This document shows positions 51,622 through 61,542 of a stretch of 64,000 bases of DNA, one piece after another; the stretch's first letter is position 1; each line of letters starts with the position of its first letter. The stretch comes from Microbacterium sp. NC79 (lineage in GTDB: Bacteria; Actinomycetota; Actinomycetes; Actinomycetales; Microbacteriaceae). The position numbers were made by a program, and so were the translations under genes. The notes under the pieces were generated by a model. That model saw only the letters and a program-made list of their open reading frames with translations. It was not told the DNA's origin and ran no database searches. The stretch is taken from the NCBI RefSeq assembly GCF_019061125.1, contig NZ_JAHQYI010000003.1, positions 1 through 64,000 of the forward strand. The letters run 5' to 3'.

Positions 51622-52464
51622 ATGAATGGTCTGCAACAGACTGCCAACCTCGCTGACTCGGATACAGATTCAGGAGTGGGTTCAGGAAAGATCGTGATCG
51701 ACAATATGTCGTTCGCGTACCGTCGACCGCACAAACCTGAAGTCGCTGCACTTTCTGACATCAATCTCACGATTCAGTCGGGTGAGTTTGTCTCCATCGT
51801 CGGCCCCTCTGGGTGTGGAAAGTCCACGCTGCTACGCATTCTCGCGCAACTTCAGCGTCCGACGTCGGGCGTTGTGGAGATCAACACCGCCGGCGCCGGA
51901 CGAGCGCTTGTGGCTCCCGTCTTCCAGGAGTACAGCATCTTCCCGTGGCGCACCGTCCGCGCAAACGTTGCCCTCGGCCTGCAGGCCGCACGCGTCCCCC
52001 GTGCCGAAATCCGCCGACGTGTTGATGACTGGATCAAGCGCGTTGGCCTCGCGGGCTTTGAAGATGCATACCCGGCCAACCTTTCGGGTGGTATGAAGCA
52101 GCGCGTAGCTCTCGCTCGCGCATTCGTACTCGAGCCCGAGATCCTGCTCATGGACGAGCCGTTCGCCGCGCTCGACGCCCAGATGCGCCAGGTGCTTCAA
52201 GACGAGCTTCTCGCGATCTGCCAGGAGCAGTCCTACACGGTTTTCTTTGTGACACACAACATCGACGAAGCGATCCTGTTGTCTGACCGCATCATCTTGA
52301 TGACCGCTCGTCCGGGCAAAATCCAGGGCAGCTACGAGATCCCCTTCGATTACCCCCGCCTACCCGAGCTCCGGAGCGATCCGCGCTTCGTTGAGCTCGA
52401 AGACAAGATTTGGGGCGACCTCCGCGGCGAGGTTGCAACGGCAATGGATCAGGAGAAGCGATGA
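51622..52464 (+). CDS. ABC transporter ATPase, SsuB/TauB type
   Basis: A 280-residue ATPase: Walker A VGPSGCGKST near residue 70, signature ANLSGGMKQRVALARAF near 155, Walker B ILLMDEPFAALD near 177 and the His switch VTHNIDEAI. ATG 51622 has AGGAG eight bases upstream; the earlier ATG in the same frame at 51574 lacks one. Its stop overlaps the permease start as ATGA. Confidence 0.9.
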   Translation: MNGLQQTANLADSDTDSGVGSGKIVIDNMSFAYRRPHKPEVAALSDINLTIQSGEFVSIVGPSGCGKSTLLRILAQLQRPTSGVVEINTAGAGRALVAPVFQEYSIFPWRTVRANVALGLQAARVPRAEIRRRVDDWIKRVGLAGFEDAYPANLSGGMKQRVALARAFVLEPEILLMDEPFAALDAQMRQVLQDELLAICQEQSYTVFFVTHNIDEAILLSDRIILMTARPGKIQGSYEIPFDYPRLPELRSDPRFVELEDKIWGDLRGEVATAMDQEKR

Positions 52465-53336
52465 GCCTTCAGACACGCCCCCGCACAATGGGTGTTCAGA
52501 CCATCGGCAAGGTTCGCATCGAGCCCAACCGTGCGATGGCCGACGTCAACAAGCGGGCCCGCCGGGACAAGGTCCTGCAGATCGCGCTTGGCTTCATGAT
52601 CCCTGTGCTCGGACTTATCCTGTGGGAAGTTGCTGGCCAGAACAACTGGATCGACGTTCGATTCTTCAGCTCGCCGTCGGCGATCTTCGCGCGGTTCCTT
52701 GATGACATGGGCGAAAACCTAATCTTTCCAGAACTCTGGATCACCGTACAGCGTCTGCTGTGGGGCTATGTGATCGGAGCTCTCGCAGGCATCATCATTG
52801 GCTTGCTGATGAGTCAGATCACGGTCATCCGCTGGGCGCTGGAGCCGCTGATTCGTGCTCTCTACGTCATCCCGAAGCTCGCGCTGCTGCCAATCTTTCT
52901 GTTGCTGTTCGGCCTCGGCGAGTTCCCGAAGATCCTGTTCGTAGCCCTCGGAACCTTCTACATCGTTGCATTCACCACGCTCGCCGCCGCGATGATGATT
53001 CCCACGCCGTACCACGAGGTGGCCCGCTCCTATGGCCTCTCCTGGCCGCAGCGGTTCCGTTGGCTCGTTATTCCGGCAAGCACGCCGCAGATCGTGTCGA
53101 GCCTCAAGCTCGCTTCCGGTATTTCCATGCTGCTCGTGATCGCCGTCGAGTTCGTGCAAGCACGCGAAGGCCTCGGCTACTACACGTGGCATGCATGGGA
53201 GCTATTCATCCCCGACCGTATGTACGTCGGCATCGTTCTCATCTCACTCCTCGGTGTTTCGTTCAGCCTGATCGTCGGCGCTATCGGTTCGCGGGCCACC
53301 CGCTGGGCCGACAGCGAGTACAACCAGTCCCGTTAA
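52461..53336 (+). CDS. ABC transporter permease, SsuC/TauC type
   Basis: A 291-residue permease with six hydrophobic segments and the ATPase-contact loop EVARSYGLSWPQRFRWLVIP near residue 195. Together with the two genes before it this makes a complete importer. A strong ribosome site overlaps the end of the ATPase gene (AGGAGAAGCG). Confidence 0.9.
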   Translation: MSLQTRPRTMGVQTIGKVRIEPNRAMADVNKRARRDKVLQIALGFMIPVLGLILWEVAGQNNWIDVRFFSSPSAIFARFLDDMGENLIFPELWITVQRLLWGYVIGALAGIIIGLLMSQITVIRWALEPLIRALYVIPKLALLPIFLLLFGLGEFPKILFVALGTFYIVAFTTLAAAMMIPTPYHEVARSYGLSWPQRFRWLVIPASTPQIVSSLKLASGISMLLVIAVEFVQAREGLGYYTWHAWELFIPDRMYVGIVLISLLGVSFSLIVGAIGSRATRWADSEYNQSR

Positions 53337-53374
53337 GCGCTTCGCGCAACCTTTCCTGAAAGGGAGTACTTATC

Positions 53375-54544
53375 GTGCTCGAAAATGATGACCTCCTTGA
53401 GCTTCGCGACGAAGTTCGCCGCATGGCACGCGCCCGCTATGGAGAGAATGCACGCCAGTGGGACGCCGATCGACGCCCCGTTGACCGTGCCGAACGTAAG
53501 TTCCTTGGTGCCCAGGGTTACCTCGGAATTGCGATCCCCGAGGAGTACGGCGGGAGCGGCGGAACCCACCAGGAAGCCCTCGTCGTCGTCGAGGAAATCG
53601 CTCGCGTATACGCGTCAGCGGCCTTCCAGGTCTTTGAATCCAACACCGGCCCGGCCCAGGCGCTCCTCGCACTCGGCACGGAAGAGCAGAAGCACCGTTA
53701 CCTCCCCGCCATTGCTCGCGGCGAGGTAACGATGGCCGTTGGTATCTCCGAACCAGAAGCTGGTTCCGCTGCCACCGACATGAGCACGCGCGCCGAGATC
53801 CGTGGCGACAAGATCGTCATCAACGGCCGTAAGCGCTGGATCTCCAACGGCGGCGAAGCCGACACCTACCTCGTGTACGCCCGCATGAATGACACTCCGG
53901 GCGCCAAGGGCATTGGTGCCATCCTCGTCGACGCTGGTACCCCGGGGCTGTCATTCGGCGCCCGCGAGCGACTGATGGGCTTCCGCACCGTCCCGAGCGC
54001 TGACGTTGTCTTTGATGACGTCGAGGTTCCTATTGAAAACCTCGTTGTCAGCCCGCCGGACGGATTCAAGAAGCTGTTCGGCTGCTTCTCGATCGAGCGC
54101 CTCGGCAACACCACGATGAGTATCGCGATTGCGCAGGAAGCGCTGGACCGCACGATCCAGTACGTGCAGGAGCGCGAACAGTTTGGTCGCCCGATTGCCG
54201 ATTTCCAGGCCGTCCAGCTCACCCTCGCTGAGATGACCATCGCCGTTGAATCTGCCCGACTGCTTCGCGACCGCGCCGTCATGAACCTTGACCGCGGCCG
54301 ACTGTCGGTGCTGGAAGTTTCGCTCGCAAAGTGCGCAGCGAACGAAATGGCCCGCAAGGTGACGGCGCAGGCCATTGAGCTCCACGGCGGCAACGGGTAC
54401 ACGGAAGAGTTCGAGCTCGAGCGATTCCACCGCGACAGCCACGGGTGGGCACTCGCCGGCGGCACGCCCGCCATCCAGAAGATGCGTATTGCCACTGAGC
54501 TGACCGGTCGCTCCGTCAGCCACCGACCGGCCACCGCGTCATGA
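53375..54544 (+). CDS. Acyl-CoA dehydrogenase
   Basis: A 389-residue FAD enzyme: VGISEPEAGSAATDM near residue 128 (FAD and substrate loop), REQFGRPIADFQAVQ near 268 and IELHGGNGYTEEFELERFHRD near 345, where the Glu of the YTEE-like segment is the family's usual catalytic position. GTG start with GGGAG upstream. It begins a run of five overlapping catabolic genes behind the ABC importer, consistent with degradation of the imported acid. Confidence 0.9.
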   Translation: MLENDDLLELRDEVRRMARARYGENARQWDADRRPVDRAERKFLGAQGYLGIAIPEEYGGSGGTHQEALVVVEEIARVYASAAFQVFESNTGPAQALLALGTEEQKHRYLPAIARGEVTMAVGISEPEAGSAATDMSTRAEIRGDKIVINGRKRWISNGGEADTYLVYARMNDTPGAKGIGAILVDAGTPGLSFGARERLMGFRTVPSADVVFDDVEVPIENLVVSPPDGFKKLFGCFSIERLGNTTMSIAIAQEALDRTIQYVQEREQFGRPIADFQAVQLTLAEMTIAVESARLLRDRAVMNLDRGRLSVLEVSLAKCAANEMARKVTAQAIELHGGNGYTEEFELERFHRDSHGWALAGGTPAIQKMRIATELTGRSVSHRPATAS

Positions 54545-55746
54545 CACGTCTGCGCGACGTCGTCATCGTTGACGCGGTTCGCTCGCCCATGGGCCGAGGC
54601 AAAAAGGGCGGCGCGCTGTCTGATGTGCACCCGGTTGACCTGCTCGCGCAGGTACTCTCGGCGCTTATCGACCGCAACCAGCTCGACGCAAGCACGGTTG
54701 ACGACGTTCTCATCGGATGCGTCACGCAAGCGGGTGAGCAGTCCGCTGGTATCGGCCGCATGGCCTGGCTCGCAGCCGGCCTTCCGGTTGAGGTTCCGGC
54801 TGTCACCATCGAACGCAAGTGTGGCTCTGGTCAGCAGGCGATGGTGTTCGCCGCTCAGGCCATTGCCAGCGGTATGCAAGACATCGTCATTGCAGGCGGC
54901 GTCGAGTCTATGTCGCGGGTTCCGATGGGTGCCGCCAAGCTCGACCAGGACGGCTATGGTCCGGCGCTACGGGCGCGCTACCCCAAGCTGGCCCCGCAGG
55001 GAATTGCGGCTGAGCGCGTTGCGCACAAGTACGCCCTGACGCGCACGCAACTCGATGAGTACAGCGCGCGCTCCCACCACCGGGCCGCGGCAACCGCTGA
55101 GAACGGTCACTTTGCGAACGAGATTGTGCCGATTCGGACACCAGACGGAACCATCGTTGCCGCTGACGAGACCATCCGACCGGCATCATCGGTCGAGTCG
55201 CTCGCGGGTCTCCAGCCCGCGTTCGCCTCCCCCGACTGGGCATCACGCTTTCCCGAAATCGACTTTGCGGTGACGGCAGGAAACTCGTCTCAACTCACCG
55301 ACGGCGCGAGCGTTGCGCTGCTGATGAGCCGGGCTCGAGCGCACGAACTGGGACTGACCCCGCGCGCGGTCATTCTCGACAGCGTCGTTGTCGGAGATGA
55401 CCCCGAACTCATGCTGACCGCGCCGATTCCAGCGACACGCAAGCTGCTGGATCGGTTGGGCATGAAGGCTGATGACATCGATGCGTACGAAGTGAATGAA
55501 GCCTTCGCCTCGGTTCCGCTGGCTTGGCAGGCCGAACTGGGCGTCGACAGCGCCAAACTGAACCCCCGGGGCGGCGCTATCGCCCTCGGACACCCCCTCG
55601 GAGCGTCTGGTACGCGCCTGTTTACGACGATGTTGAACCATCTCGAACAGACAGGCGGAGCCATCGGCGTCCAAACAATGTGCGAAGCGGGAGGCATGGC
55701 GAACGCCTTTGCCATCGCAATTGAACCGACAAAGGAGTCACGATGA
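54541..55746 (+). CDS. Acetyl-CoA acyltransferase (thiolase)
   Basis: A 401-residue thiolase with all catalytic motifs: nucleophilic Cys in IERKCGSGQQAM (~90), VNEAFASVP, GGAIALGHPLGASGTR with the His (~355), and CEAGGMANAFA with the second Cys (~385). Degradative 3-oxoacyl-CoA thiolase is the likely role. It overlaps both neighbours by four bases. Confidence 0.92.
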   Translation: MTRLRDVVIVDAVRSPMGRGKKGGALSDVHPVDLLAQVLSALIDRNQLDASTVDDVLIGCVTQAGEQSAGIGRMAWLAAGLPVEVPAVTIERKCGSGQQAMVFAAQAIASGMQDIVIAGGVESMSRVPMGAAKLDQDGYGPALRARYPKLAPQGIAAERVAHKYALTRTQLDEYSARSHHRAAATAENGHFANEIVPIRTPDGTIVAADETIRPASSVESLAGLQPAFASPDWASRFPEIDFAVTAGNSSQLTDGASVALLMSRARAHELGLTPRAVILDSVVVGDDPELMLTAPIPATRKLLDRLGMKADDIDAYEVNEAFASVPLAWQAELGVDSAKLNPRGGAIALGHPLGASGTRLFTTMLNHLEQTGGAIGVQTMCEAGGMANAFAIAIEPTKESR

Positions 55747-56507
55747 AACTCGAAAACAGTGCCACCCTCGTTACCGGTGGCGCCTCGGGCCTGGGCCTGG
55801 CCACGGCAAAAGAACTGATTACTGCCGGTGCACGCGTGACCATTCTTGACCTGCCGACTTCGGCAGGCGAACAGGTCGCCGCAGAGCTCGGCAACGGAAC
55901 CACGTTTGTCGCTGCCGACGTCACCGACGCTGACGCTGTCGAGCGTGCGGTAGCTCAGGCAAATTGCGAGCTTCCACTCCGTGCGGTTGTGCACTGCGCT
56001 GGCCGTGGCGGCGCCGTGCGCCTCGTCGACCGTGAAGGCAACCCAGGCTCGCTGGACACCTTCATGTCGGTCATCAATGTCAACCTCGTGGGGTCATTCA
56101 ACATCCTCCGCTTCGCGGCTGCCGCAATGGCAAAGAACGAAAAGCAGGGTGAAGAAGCCGGCGTCATCATCTTGACAGCATCGGTCGCGGCCTACGAGGG
56201 CCAGATCGGTCAGATTCCGTACGCAGCGTCCAAGGCTGGCGTCGTTGGCATGACCATCGTCGCCGCACGTGACCTGGCGAGTAAGAAGATCCGTGTCTGC
56301 ACGATCGCACCCGGCCTCTTCAACACTCCCATCCTCGGTCGCCTTGCCCCCGAGGCTCGTGAGCGGTTGGCCAGCTCTGTACCCAACCCTTCGCGCCTGG
56401 GCGACGCCGACGAGTACGCGTCCTTGGCCGCACACATCATTTCCAACCCCATGCTCAATGGGGAAACAATCCGCCTCGATGGCGCCTTGCGAATGGCAGC
56501 ACGATGA
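55743..56507 (+). CDS. SDR-family 3-hydroxyacyl-CoA dehydrogenase (type II-like)
   Basis: A 254-residue short-chain dehydrogenase: NAD motif VTGGASGLGLATAKELI, then YAASKAGVVGMTI with the catalytic Tyr and Lys (~160-165), preceded by Ser in ILTASVAAYEG. The pattern with FNTPILGRLAPEARERL resembles type II 3-hydroxyacyl-CoA dehydrogenases, which oxidise 2-methyl-3-hydroxyacyl-CoA or related esters. In line with the thiolase in front of it. Confidence 0.87.
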   Translation: MKLENSATLVTGGASGLGLATAKELITAGARVTILDLPTSAGEQVAAELGNGTTFVAADVTDADAVERAVAQANCELPLRAVVHCAGRGGAVRLVDREGNPGSLDTFMSVINVNLVGSFNILRFAAAAMAKNEKQGEEAGVIILTASVAAYEGQIGQIPYAASKAGVVGMTIVAARDLASKKIRVCTIAPGLFNTPILGRLAPEARERLASSVPNPSRLGDADEYASLAAHIISNPMLNGETIRLDGALRMAAR

Positions 56508-57757
56508 CTGACAAATTTCTCGACGTTGAACGCGACTCTTGGGAGCCCGTGCTCCTCGACCCGCCCGCACCAGAAGGCGGGATGTGGGGCGAGCTAACCG
56601 CAGAGCAGGACGAGATTCGTCGCCGTGCCCGTGAAGTGGCCGTGACGCACCTGCGTCCGTGGGCAGCCCACTGGGACGAAACCGAAGAGTTTCCGTTCCG
56701 TTCGCTTGACGCTGTCAAGGACGCGGGTCTGCTGGACCTGTGCATTCCTGAGGAGTACGGCGGCCAGGGCAAGTCGTTGCTCGAGGGATGCATCGTTGTC
56801 GAAGAGCTCGCACGCGTGTGCCTGTCCAGCGCAATGGCCGTGCAGCCCTACCTCAACGGTCCGTGGCGAGCCATTCACGAACTCGGTTCTGACGAAATGC
56901 GCGCCCGGCTCCTGCCCGGCGTCGCCGACGGTAGCCGTCACTTCGCCATCGGCATGAGCGAGCCCGGCGCGGGTAGCGCGGGCACCGACCTGCGCACCGA
57001 AATTCGCAAGGATGGCGATGGCTATCGCCTCAGCGGATTTAAGTCGTGGATGACCGGTGGATCAGTCGCCGACACCATCATCGTGTTTGGCCGCGCCCCG
57101 GGAAGCCAAGGCCCGTACGGCATTGGTGCTGTCGTCGTGAACGGCCGCCCCGAGGGTATGAGCGAACCGCACGTAGATGCCAAGATGGGCATCCGTGGCG
57201 TCGCTGAATGCTCGGTGCGATTCGAAGACGTGTGGATTCCGGCAGAAGACGTCTTGATTGAGCCCATCGCCGACAGCAAGCAGGGCGCCCAGATTCTGGT
57301 GAACCAGTTCAACCCGGAGCGTTGCGGCAACGCCGCGATGTGTGTCGGCCTGGCACAGGGTGCACTGGATGCCACCGCCGGCTACCTGCGTACGCGCCAG
57401 CAGTTTGGTCGTCACCTTTACGAGTTCCAGGGTCTGCAGTGGAGGGTCGCCGACATGGCACTCGACATTGAGCTTGGACGCGTCATGATGTGGCGCGCCG
57501 CTCGCTCCGGTACCGCTGGATTCCCTGATGCGTGGCAGACGATGCTCGCCAAGCTCCACACCAGTGAGATGGTGCAGCGTGTCACGAATCAGGCCATCCA
57601 GACACTCGGTGCTCGCGGCTACTCGCGTCGCTGGCCGGTGGAGCGCATGTTCCGTGACGGACGCGGTCTCGCCATCGGCGGCGGCACCGTCGAGGTGATG
57701 CGCAACATGCTGGCAGGCATGGTGCTTGGCACCCGCGTGAGCCAGCGCCGTGGCTAA
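56504..57757 (+). CDS. Acyl-CoA dehydrogenase
   Basis: A 417-residue acyl-CoA dehydrogenase: IGMSEPGAGSAGTDLRTEI near residue 150, RQQFGRHLYEFQGLQWR near 300 and IQTLGARGYSRRWPVERMFRD near 368. The position where many members have the catalytic Glu reads SRRW, so the base may be placed elsewhere. It overlaps the next dehydrogenase gene by eight bases; the two may form a complex. Confidence 0.88.
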   Translation: MTDKFLDVERDSWEPVLLDPPAPEGGMWGELTAEQDEIRRRAREVAVTHLRPWAAHWDETEEFPFRSLDAVKDAGLLDLCIPEEYGGQGKSLLEGCIVVEELARVCLSSAMAVQPYLNGPWRAIHELGSDEMRARLLPGVADGSRHFAIGMSEPGAGSAGTDLRTEIRKDGDGYRLSGFKSWMTGGSVADTIIVFGRAPGSQGPYGIGAVVVNGRPEGMSEPHVDAKMGIRGVAECSVRFEDVWIPAEDVLIEPIADSKQGAQILVNQFNPERCGNAAMCVGLAQGALDATAGYLRTRQQFGRHLYEFQGLQWRVADMALDIELGRVMMWRAARSGTAGFPDAWQTMLAKLHTSEMVQRVTNQAIQTLGARGYSRRWPVERMFRDGRGLAIGGGTVEVMRNMLAGMVLGTRVSQRRG

Positions 57758-58919
57758 CCCAGCCCTCGCTCCCTGGGAGGATCGCGACGCCTACGACGAT
57801 GATCACCGCGAATTTGGTGACGCCGTCGGAGCCTTTGTTCGTCGTGAGGTGGTTCCCCACCAGGCTGAGTGGGAAGCCGCAGGCGCGGTTTCTCTGGACG
57901 CGTATCGAGCTGCAGGCGAGGCCGGCTTTGTCGGCCTCGCTGTGCCCGAACAGTTTGGCGGCGGTGGCGCACCGTTTTCGTACAACTGCGTCTTCACTGA
58001 GCAGGTGGCGTACGCGCTCGCATCCTTTGGTGCACTGCGCGTACACATGGACGTCATCATTCCGTATGTGACCAGCATTGCCACGCCCCAGCAGCAGGAG
58101 CGCTGGCTTCCGGCAATGGCAACTGCCGAAAAGATGGCAGCGATTGCCATGACGGAACCAGCAGCTGGCAGTGATCTTGCTGGCATGACGACGTCACTCA
58201 AGAGCGACGGCACTGGGTGGCGACTCAATGGTTCCAAGACATTCATCACGGGAGGAACGCAAAGTGAGCTCACTATTGTGGTTGCCCGCTCTGGTAACGG
58301 GAACGACCGCCGCGGCGGATTGACGCTGGCCGTCATTGAGGGCAACCCGGAGGGGCTCACTCGCAGCCAGCCCCAGAAGAAACTGGGCTTGCATCAACAA
58401 GACACCGCCGAGCTCTTCTTTGATGACGTCTACATCCCCGCCGAGAACATTCTCGGTGCGGAGGGACGAGCATTCGAGTACCTCTCGCAGAACTTGGCGC
58501 AAGAGCGGCTCTCAATCGCAGTGAACTCGCAAGCACAGGCCGTTGCCGCGTTGCAGTTGACTCGCGATCATGCGCGTGACCGCGAGATGTTTGGCACGAC
58601 CCTCTCGTCGTTCCAAAACACCAAGTTCACGCTGGCGGATCTCTCAACCCGCATTGCCGCTGGCCAGGCGCTTGTGGACCGTGCGATCCGACGTCACGAT
58701 GCGTCTCACCTCTCGGCTGCCGATGCGGCGCGCGTCAAGCTGTTCACGACGGAGCTACACGGTCTCGTCACAGACGCGTGTCTGCAGCTGTTCGGCGGCT
58801 ACGGCTACATGCAAGAGCAGGCCATTGGCCGACTGTACGCCGATGCGCGAGTCGCGCGCATCTATGGCGGCACGAGTGAAGTGATGAAGACAATCATCGC
58901 CAAATCACTGGGCTTGTAA
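57750..58919 (+). CDS. Acyl-CoA dehydrogenase
   Basis: A 389-residue acyl-CoA dehydrogenase: IAMTEPAAGSDLAGMTTSLK near residue 133, DREMFGTTLSSFQNTKF near 274 and LQLFGGYGYMQEQAIGRLYAD near 350, followed by ARIYGGTSEVMKTIIA, where the Glu of GGTSE matches the catalytic position of the short/medium-chain type. Ends the rightward operon at a bidirectional terminator. Confidence 0.9.
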   Translation: MANPALAPWEDRDAYDDDHREFGDAVGAFVRREVVPHQAEWEAAGAVSLDAYRAAGEAGFVGLAVPEQFGGGGAPFSYNCVFTEQVAYALASFGALRVHMDVIIPYVTSIATPQQQERWLPAMATAEKMAAIAMTEPAAGSDLAGMTTSLKSDGTGWRLNGSKTFITGGTQSELTIVVARSGNGNDRRGGLTLAVIEGNPEGLTRSQPQKKLGLHQQDTAELFFDDVYIPAENILGAEGRAFEYLSQNLAQERLSIAVNSQAQAVAALQLTRDHARDREMFGTTLSSFQNTKFTLADLSTRIAAGQALVDRAIRRHDASHLSAADAARVKLFTTELHGLVTDACLQLFGGYGYMQEQAIGRLYADARVARIYGGTSEVMKTIIAKSLGL

Positions 58920-58922
58920 ATA

Positions 58923-58965
58923 CGAAGAGGGCGGGAGCAGTTTCGAACTGCTCGCGCCCTCTTCG
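58923..58965. terminator. Bidirectional terminator between convergent operons
   Basis: A 20-base stem with one mismatch (outer arms CGAAGAGGGCG / CGCCCTCTTCG, inner arms GAGCAGTT / AACTGCTC) and a three-base loop lies in the 50-base gap between two convergent operons. Confidence 0.85.
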
Positions 58966-58969
58966 GTGT

Positions 58970-60517
58970 CTACTGACCGGAGAACGCCCCGTTCGGTGCA
59001 TAGCGGTCACGCACGGTGCGCCGCAACAGTTTTCCCGCCTCCGAATACGGTAGCTCGGCAACGAACTCGTATTGCTTGGGAACCTTGAAACCGGCGATCC
59101 GCTGTCGCAATGCTTCAGAGATTTCGAGCGCCCTGGCCTCATCATTTCCGAGCGCACCATCGTGGGTCACCACGACGGCAAGAAGGGTCTCACCCCACTT
59201 TTCGTCCGGAACACCGATCACGCAGGCGTCGGCAATGCCGTCGAGCTCCTTCATGGCGTGCTCGATCTCGGCCGGGTAGATGTTGACACCGCCGCTGATG
59301 ACGATGTCAGCCTTGCGGTCGCAGAGGAAGAGGTAGCCGTCATCGTTGAGAAACCCGATGTCGCCCAGCGTGATGGCGCCACCCTTGCGGGATGACGCGG
59401 TCTTCTCCTCGTCGTTGGCATAGACAAACGCCAATGCCGCATTCTCAAAGAAGATGTGGCCAGGCACGCCAGCGGGAGCCAGCTCGCCTTCGTCATCACG
59501 AATCTCCACCCGGGCACCCGGACGTGCGCGTCCGACACTGCCCGGATACTTCAGCCACTCGGGTGACGTGATAAACGTCGCGCTTCCCTCGGTGCCGCCA
59601 TAGATTTCCATCAGAATCGGCCCCACCCAGTCGATCATGGCGCGCTTCACGTGCGGTGGACACGGGGCAGCCGTGTGAATGACCGATCGCAGCGACGACA
59701 CATCTGTTTGCCGTGCCCCGGGCAAACGCAACAGCTCCTGGAACATAAGCGGAACCATGTACGTCCACGTGATCTGGTGATCGACGATGGCTTTCAAGGC
59801 GGCTTCTGCCGACCACTTGGGAAGGATCACCACGGTATGCCCCAGATCCAGAGATTGATCGGCGTACGCGCACGGGGCGGCGTGGTACATCGGGGCAACG
59901 CTGAGGTAGCGACCGTCCTCATGGCCAGCCCCGTAGAGGGTTGCCCGAGCAACATTCGCCTGTGCCTGATCCGCGACAGACGCGGTCGGCAACGGCCGCA
60001 ACACTGCTTTCGGATGCCCCGTGGTTCCAGACGTATAGAGCCGCCTGGTTCCGGCGGTCGAGGTGACTGGACGCCCGTCAGGTGCCGTCAATTCTCGCTT
60101 ACGCAGCGAAAGCTGTTCGCTTTCCGGGGCGTCGACGATGATGAGAACATCCTCGGGGAGCTCAGCTAGCCGAACAGCTTCGCGCGCGGTGGGCGCCATC
60201 GCCTCGTTCGTAAAGAAGATGCGTACCGCCGAGTCCCGCAAAATGTAGGAGATCTCGTGCGCGGTGAGGTGCCAGTTGATGGTCGAGAAGTACACCGGGA
60301 GCTGCATGACACCACGTTGCACGACGAGCATATCCGCACCGTTGGGCAGGAGCGCACAAATAACGTCGCCGCGCTGGGTCCCGGCCGTGAGAAGCACCTG
60401 ACTGACACGATCCGCCGCGAGCGCCAAGCTCTGGTACGTGTGAACGGGTGTGTCGCCTTCGATGATGGCGACCCGCTCGGGATCAGTCTCGACGTAGTGT
60501 CGAAAGTGCCTACTCAT
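58970..60517 (-). CDS. AMP-forming acyl-CoA synthetase
   Basis: A 515-residue ligase that activates a carboxylic acid to its CoA ester with ATP. The P-loop-like A3 motif is RRLYTSGTTGHPKAV (~160-175), A5 MEIYGGTEGSATF (~310), A8 YLFLCDRKADIVISGGVNIY (~405) and A10 Lys in YSEAGKLLRRT (~495). Its start overlaps the stop of the upstream acyl-CoA dehydrogenase as ATGA, so activation and first oxidation are co-expressed. Confidence 0.92.
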   Translation of the reverse strand: MSRHFRHYVETDPERVAIIEGDTPVHTYQSLALAADRVSQVLLTAGTQRGDVICALLPNGADMLVVQRGVMQLPVYFSTINWHLTAHEISYILRDSAVRIFFTNEAMAPTAREAVRLAELPEDVLIIVDAPESEQLSLRKRELTAPDGRPVTSTAGTRRLYTSGTTGHPKAVLRPLPTASVADQAQANVARATLYGAGHEDGRYLSVAPMYHAAPCAYADQSLDLGHTVVILPKWSAEAALKAIVDHQITWTYMVPLMFQELLRLPGARQTDVSSLRSVIHTAAPCPPHVKRAMIDWVGPILMEIYGGTEGSATFITSPEWLKYPGSVGRARPGARVEIRDDEGELAPAGVPGHIFFENAALAFVYANDEEKTASSRKGGAITLGDIGFLNDDGYLFLCDRKADIVISGGVNIYPAEIEHAMKELDGIADACVIGVPDEKWGETLLAVVVTHDGALGNDEARALEISEALRQRIAGFKVPKQYEFVAELPYSEAGKLLRRTVRDRYAPNGAFSGQ

Positions 60518-61542
60518 GCCTTCTCCAATGCAGCGTTCATGATGGTTGCGTAATGGGACTCGTCACTGCCAAACAGGTGACGAGAAACGGTGGCCCGGCG
60601 AAACAGGAAGTGCAGGTCGTGCTCCCACGTGAAGCCAATTCCACCGTGGATCTGCAGTGACTGCTGGGCCGTGAGGTCGAGTGCGCGCCCGCTCGCAACC
60701 CGGAGAAGTGCCAGCGCAGCGTCATCATTCACGTTACTGAGGACGCTCCACAGGGCGGATCGAGCAGACTCCACAACCATCAGCATGTCTGCACACTTGT
60801 GTTTGATGGCTTGCCGTTCCGCAATCGCCATGCCGAATTGCACGCGGGTTCTTGCGTAGGCCACGGCCATGTCCAGAAGGCGCTGTGCGGTGGCAACCTC
60901 GGCTGCACCAACCCAGGCGGTCGCAAGCCGGGTGGCCGAGACGATGGCCGCTTCAACCTGTTCTGACCCGGCTGCGAGCTGACGGGCACGAACGCCACGC
61001 AACTCGACATCCGCGATGGGCATCGTGGGATCCAGGCTCTGACGCGGTGCCACCGTGACGCCCGGCTCGTCGAGCCGAACCTCCCACAGGCCACGCGTTG
61101 CGGCGTCGATGAGCAGGAGCTTGTGTGCCCATGCTCCGTACAACACCCGAGAAATATCGGCCTCCAGCAGACCATCGGGCGTGACGGTGAAGTCTGCAGT
61201 CGCCAGACCACCGGCCTCATCCAGTGCAACGGCCCAGTCACCATCTGTCTGCTCGCCACCATCGACGGCAGCCATCAGAGTGGGAACGATCACGGCCGAC
61301 GTGAGCGCGGGCACGAGTGCCGGTTGCGCTCCGGTTGCCTCGGCGAGCGCCATGAGCGCACCGATCTCACCATCAGAGGCCAAATCGGCGACGCCCATTG
61401 CCGTCATCTCTGCCCAGAGTTCCGTGTTCCACATTCGCGGGAGCTCAGCATTCGTGCGCGTGTGCGCGACGGCACCCCGAGCATCGAACAACTCGGCGAG
61501 CGCACCCAGGAACTCCTGTTCCTCATCGAGCGGAATTCTCAC
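60514..61542 (-). CDS. Acyl-CoA dehydrogenase, short FadE type (probable alpha2-beta2 partner)
   Basis: A 342-residue member. It keeps the C-terminal pattern LQIHGGIGFTWEHDLHFLFR but the N-terminal domain is abbreviated. In actinobacteria, adjacent pairs of one short and one full-length FadE form alpha2-beta2 dehydrogenases for bulky cyclic or steroid-derived acyl-CoAs. The neighbour at 61539 is such a partner. GTG 61542 overlaps the partner's stop, which sets the start. Confidence 0.85.
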   Translation of the reverse strand: MRIPLDEEQEFLGALAELFDARGAVAHTRTNAELPRMWNTELWAEMTAMGVADLASDGEIGALMALAEATGAQPALVPALTSAVIVPTLMAAVDGGEQTDGDWAVALDEAGGLATADFTVTPDGLLEADISRVLYGAWAHKLLLIDAATRGLWEVRLDEPGVTVAPRQSLDPTMPIADVELRGVRARQLAAGSEQVEAAIVSATRLATAWVGAAEVATAQRLLDMAVAYARTRVQFGMAIAERQAIKHKCADMLMVVESARSALWSVLSNVNDDAALALLRVASGRALDLTAQQSLQIHGGIGFTWEHDLHFLFRRATVSRHLFGSDESHYATIMNAALEKA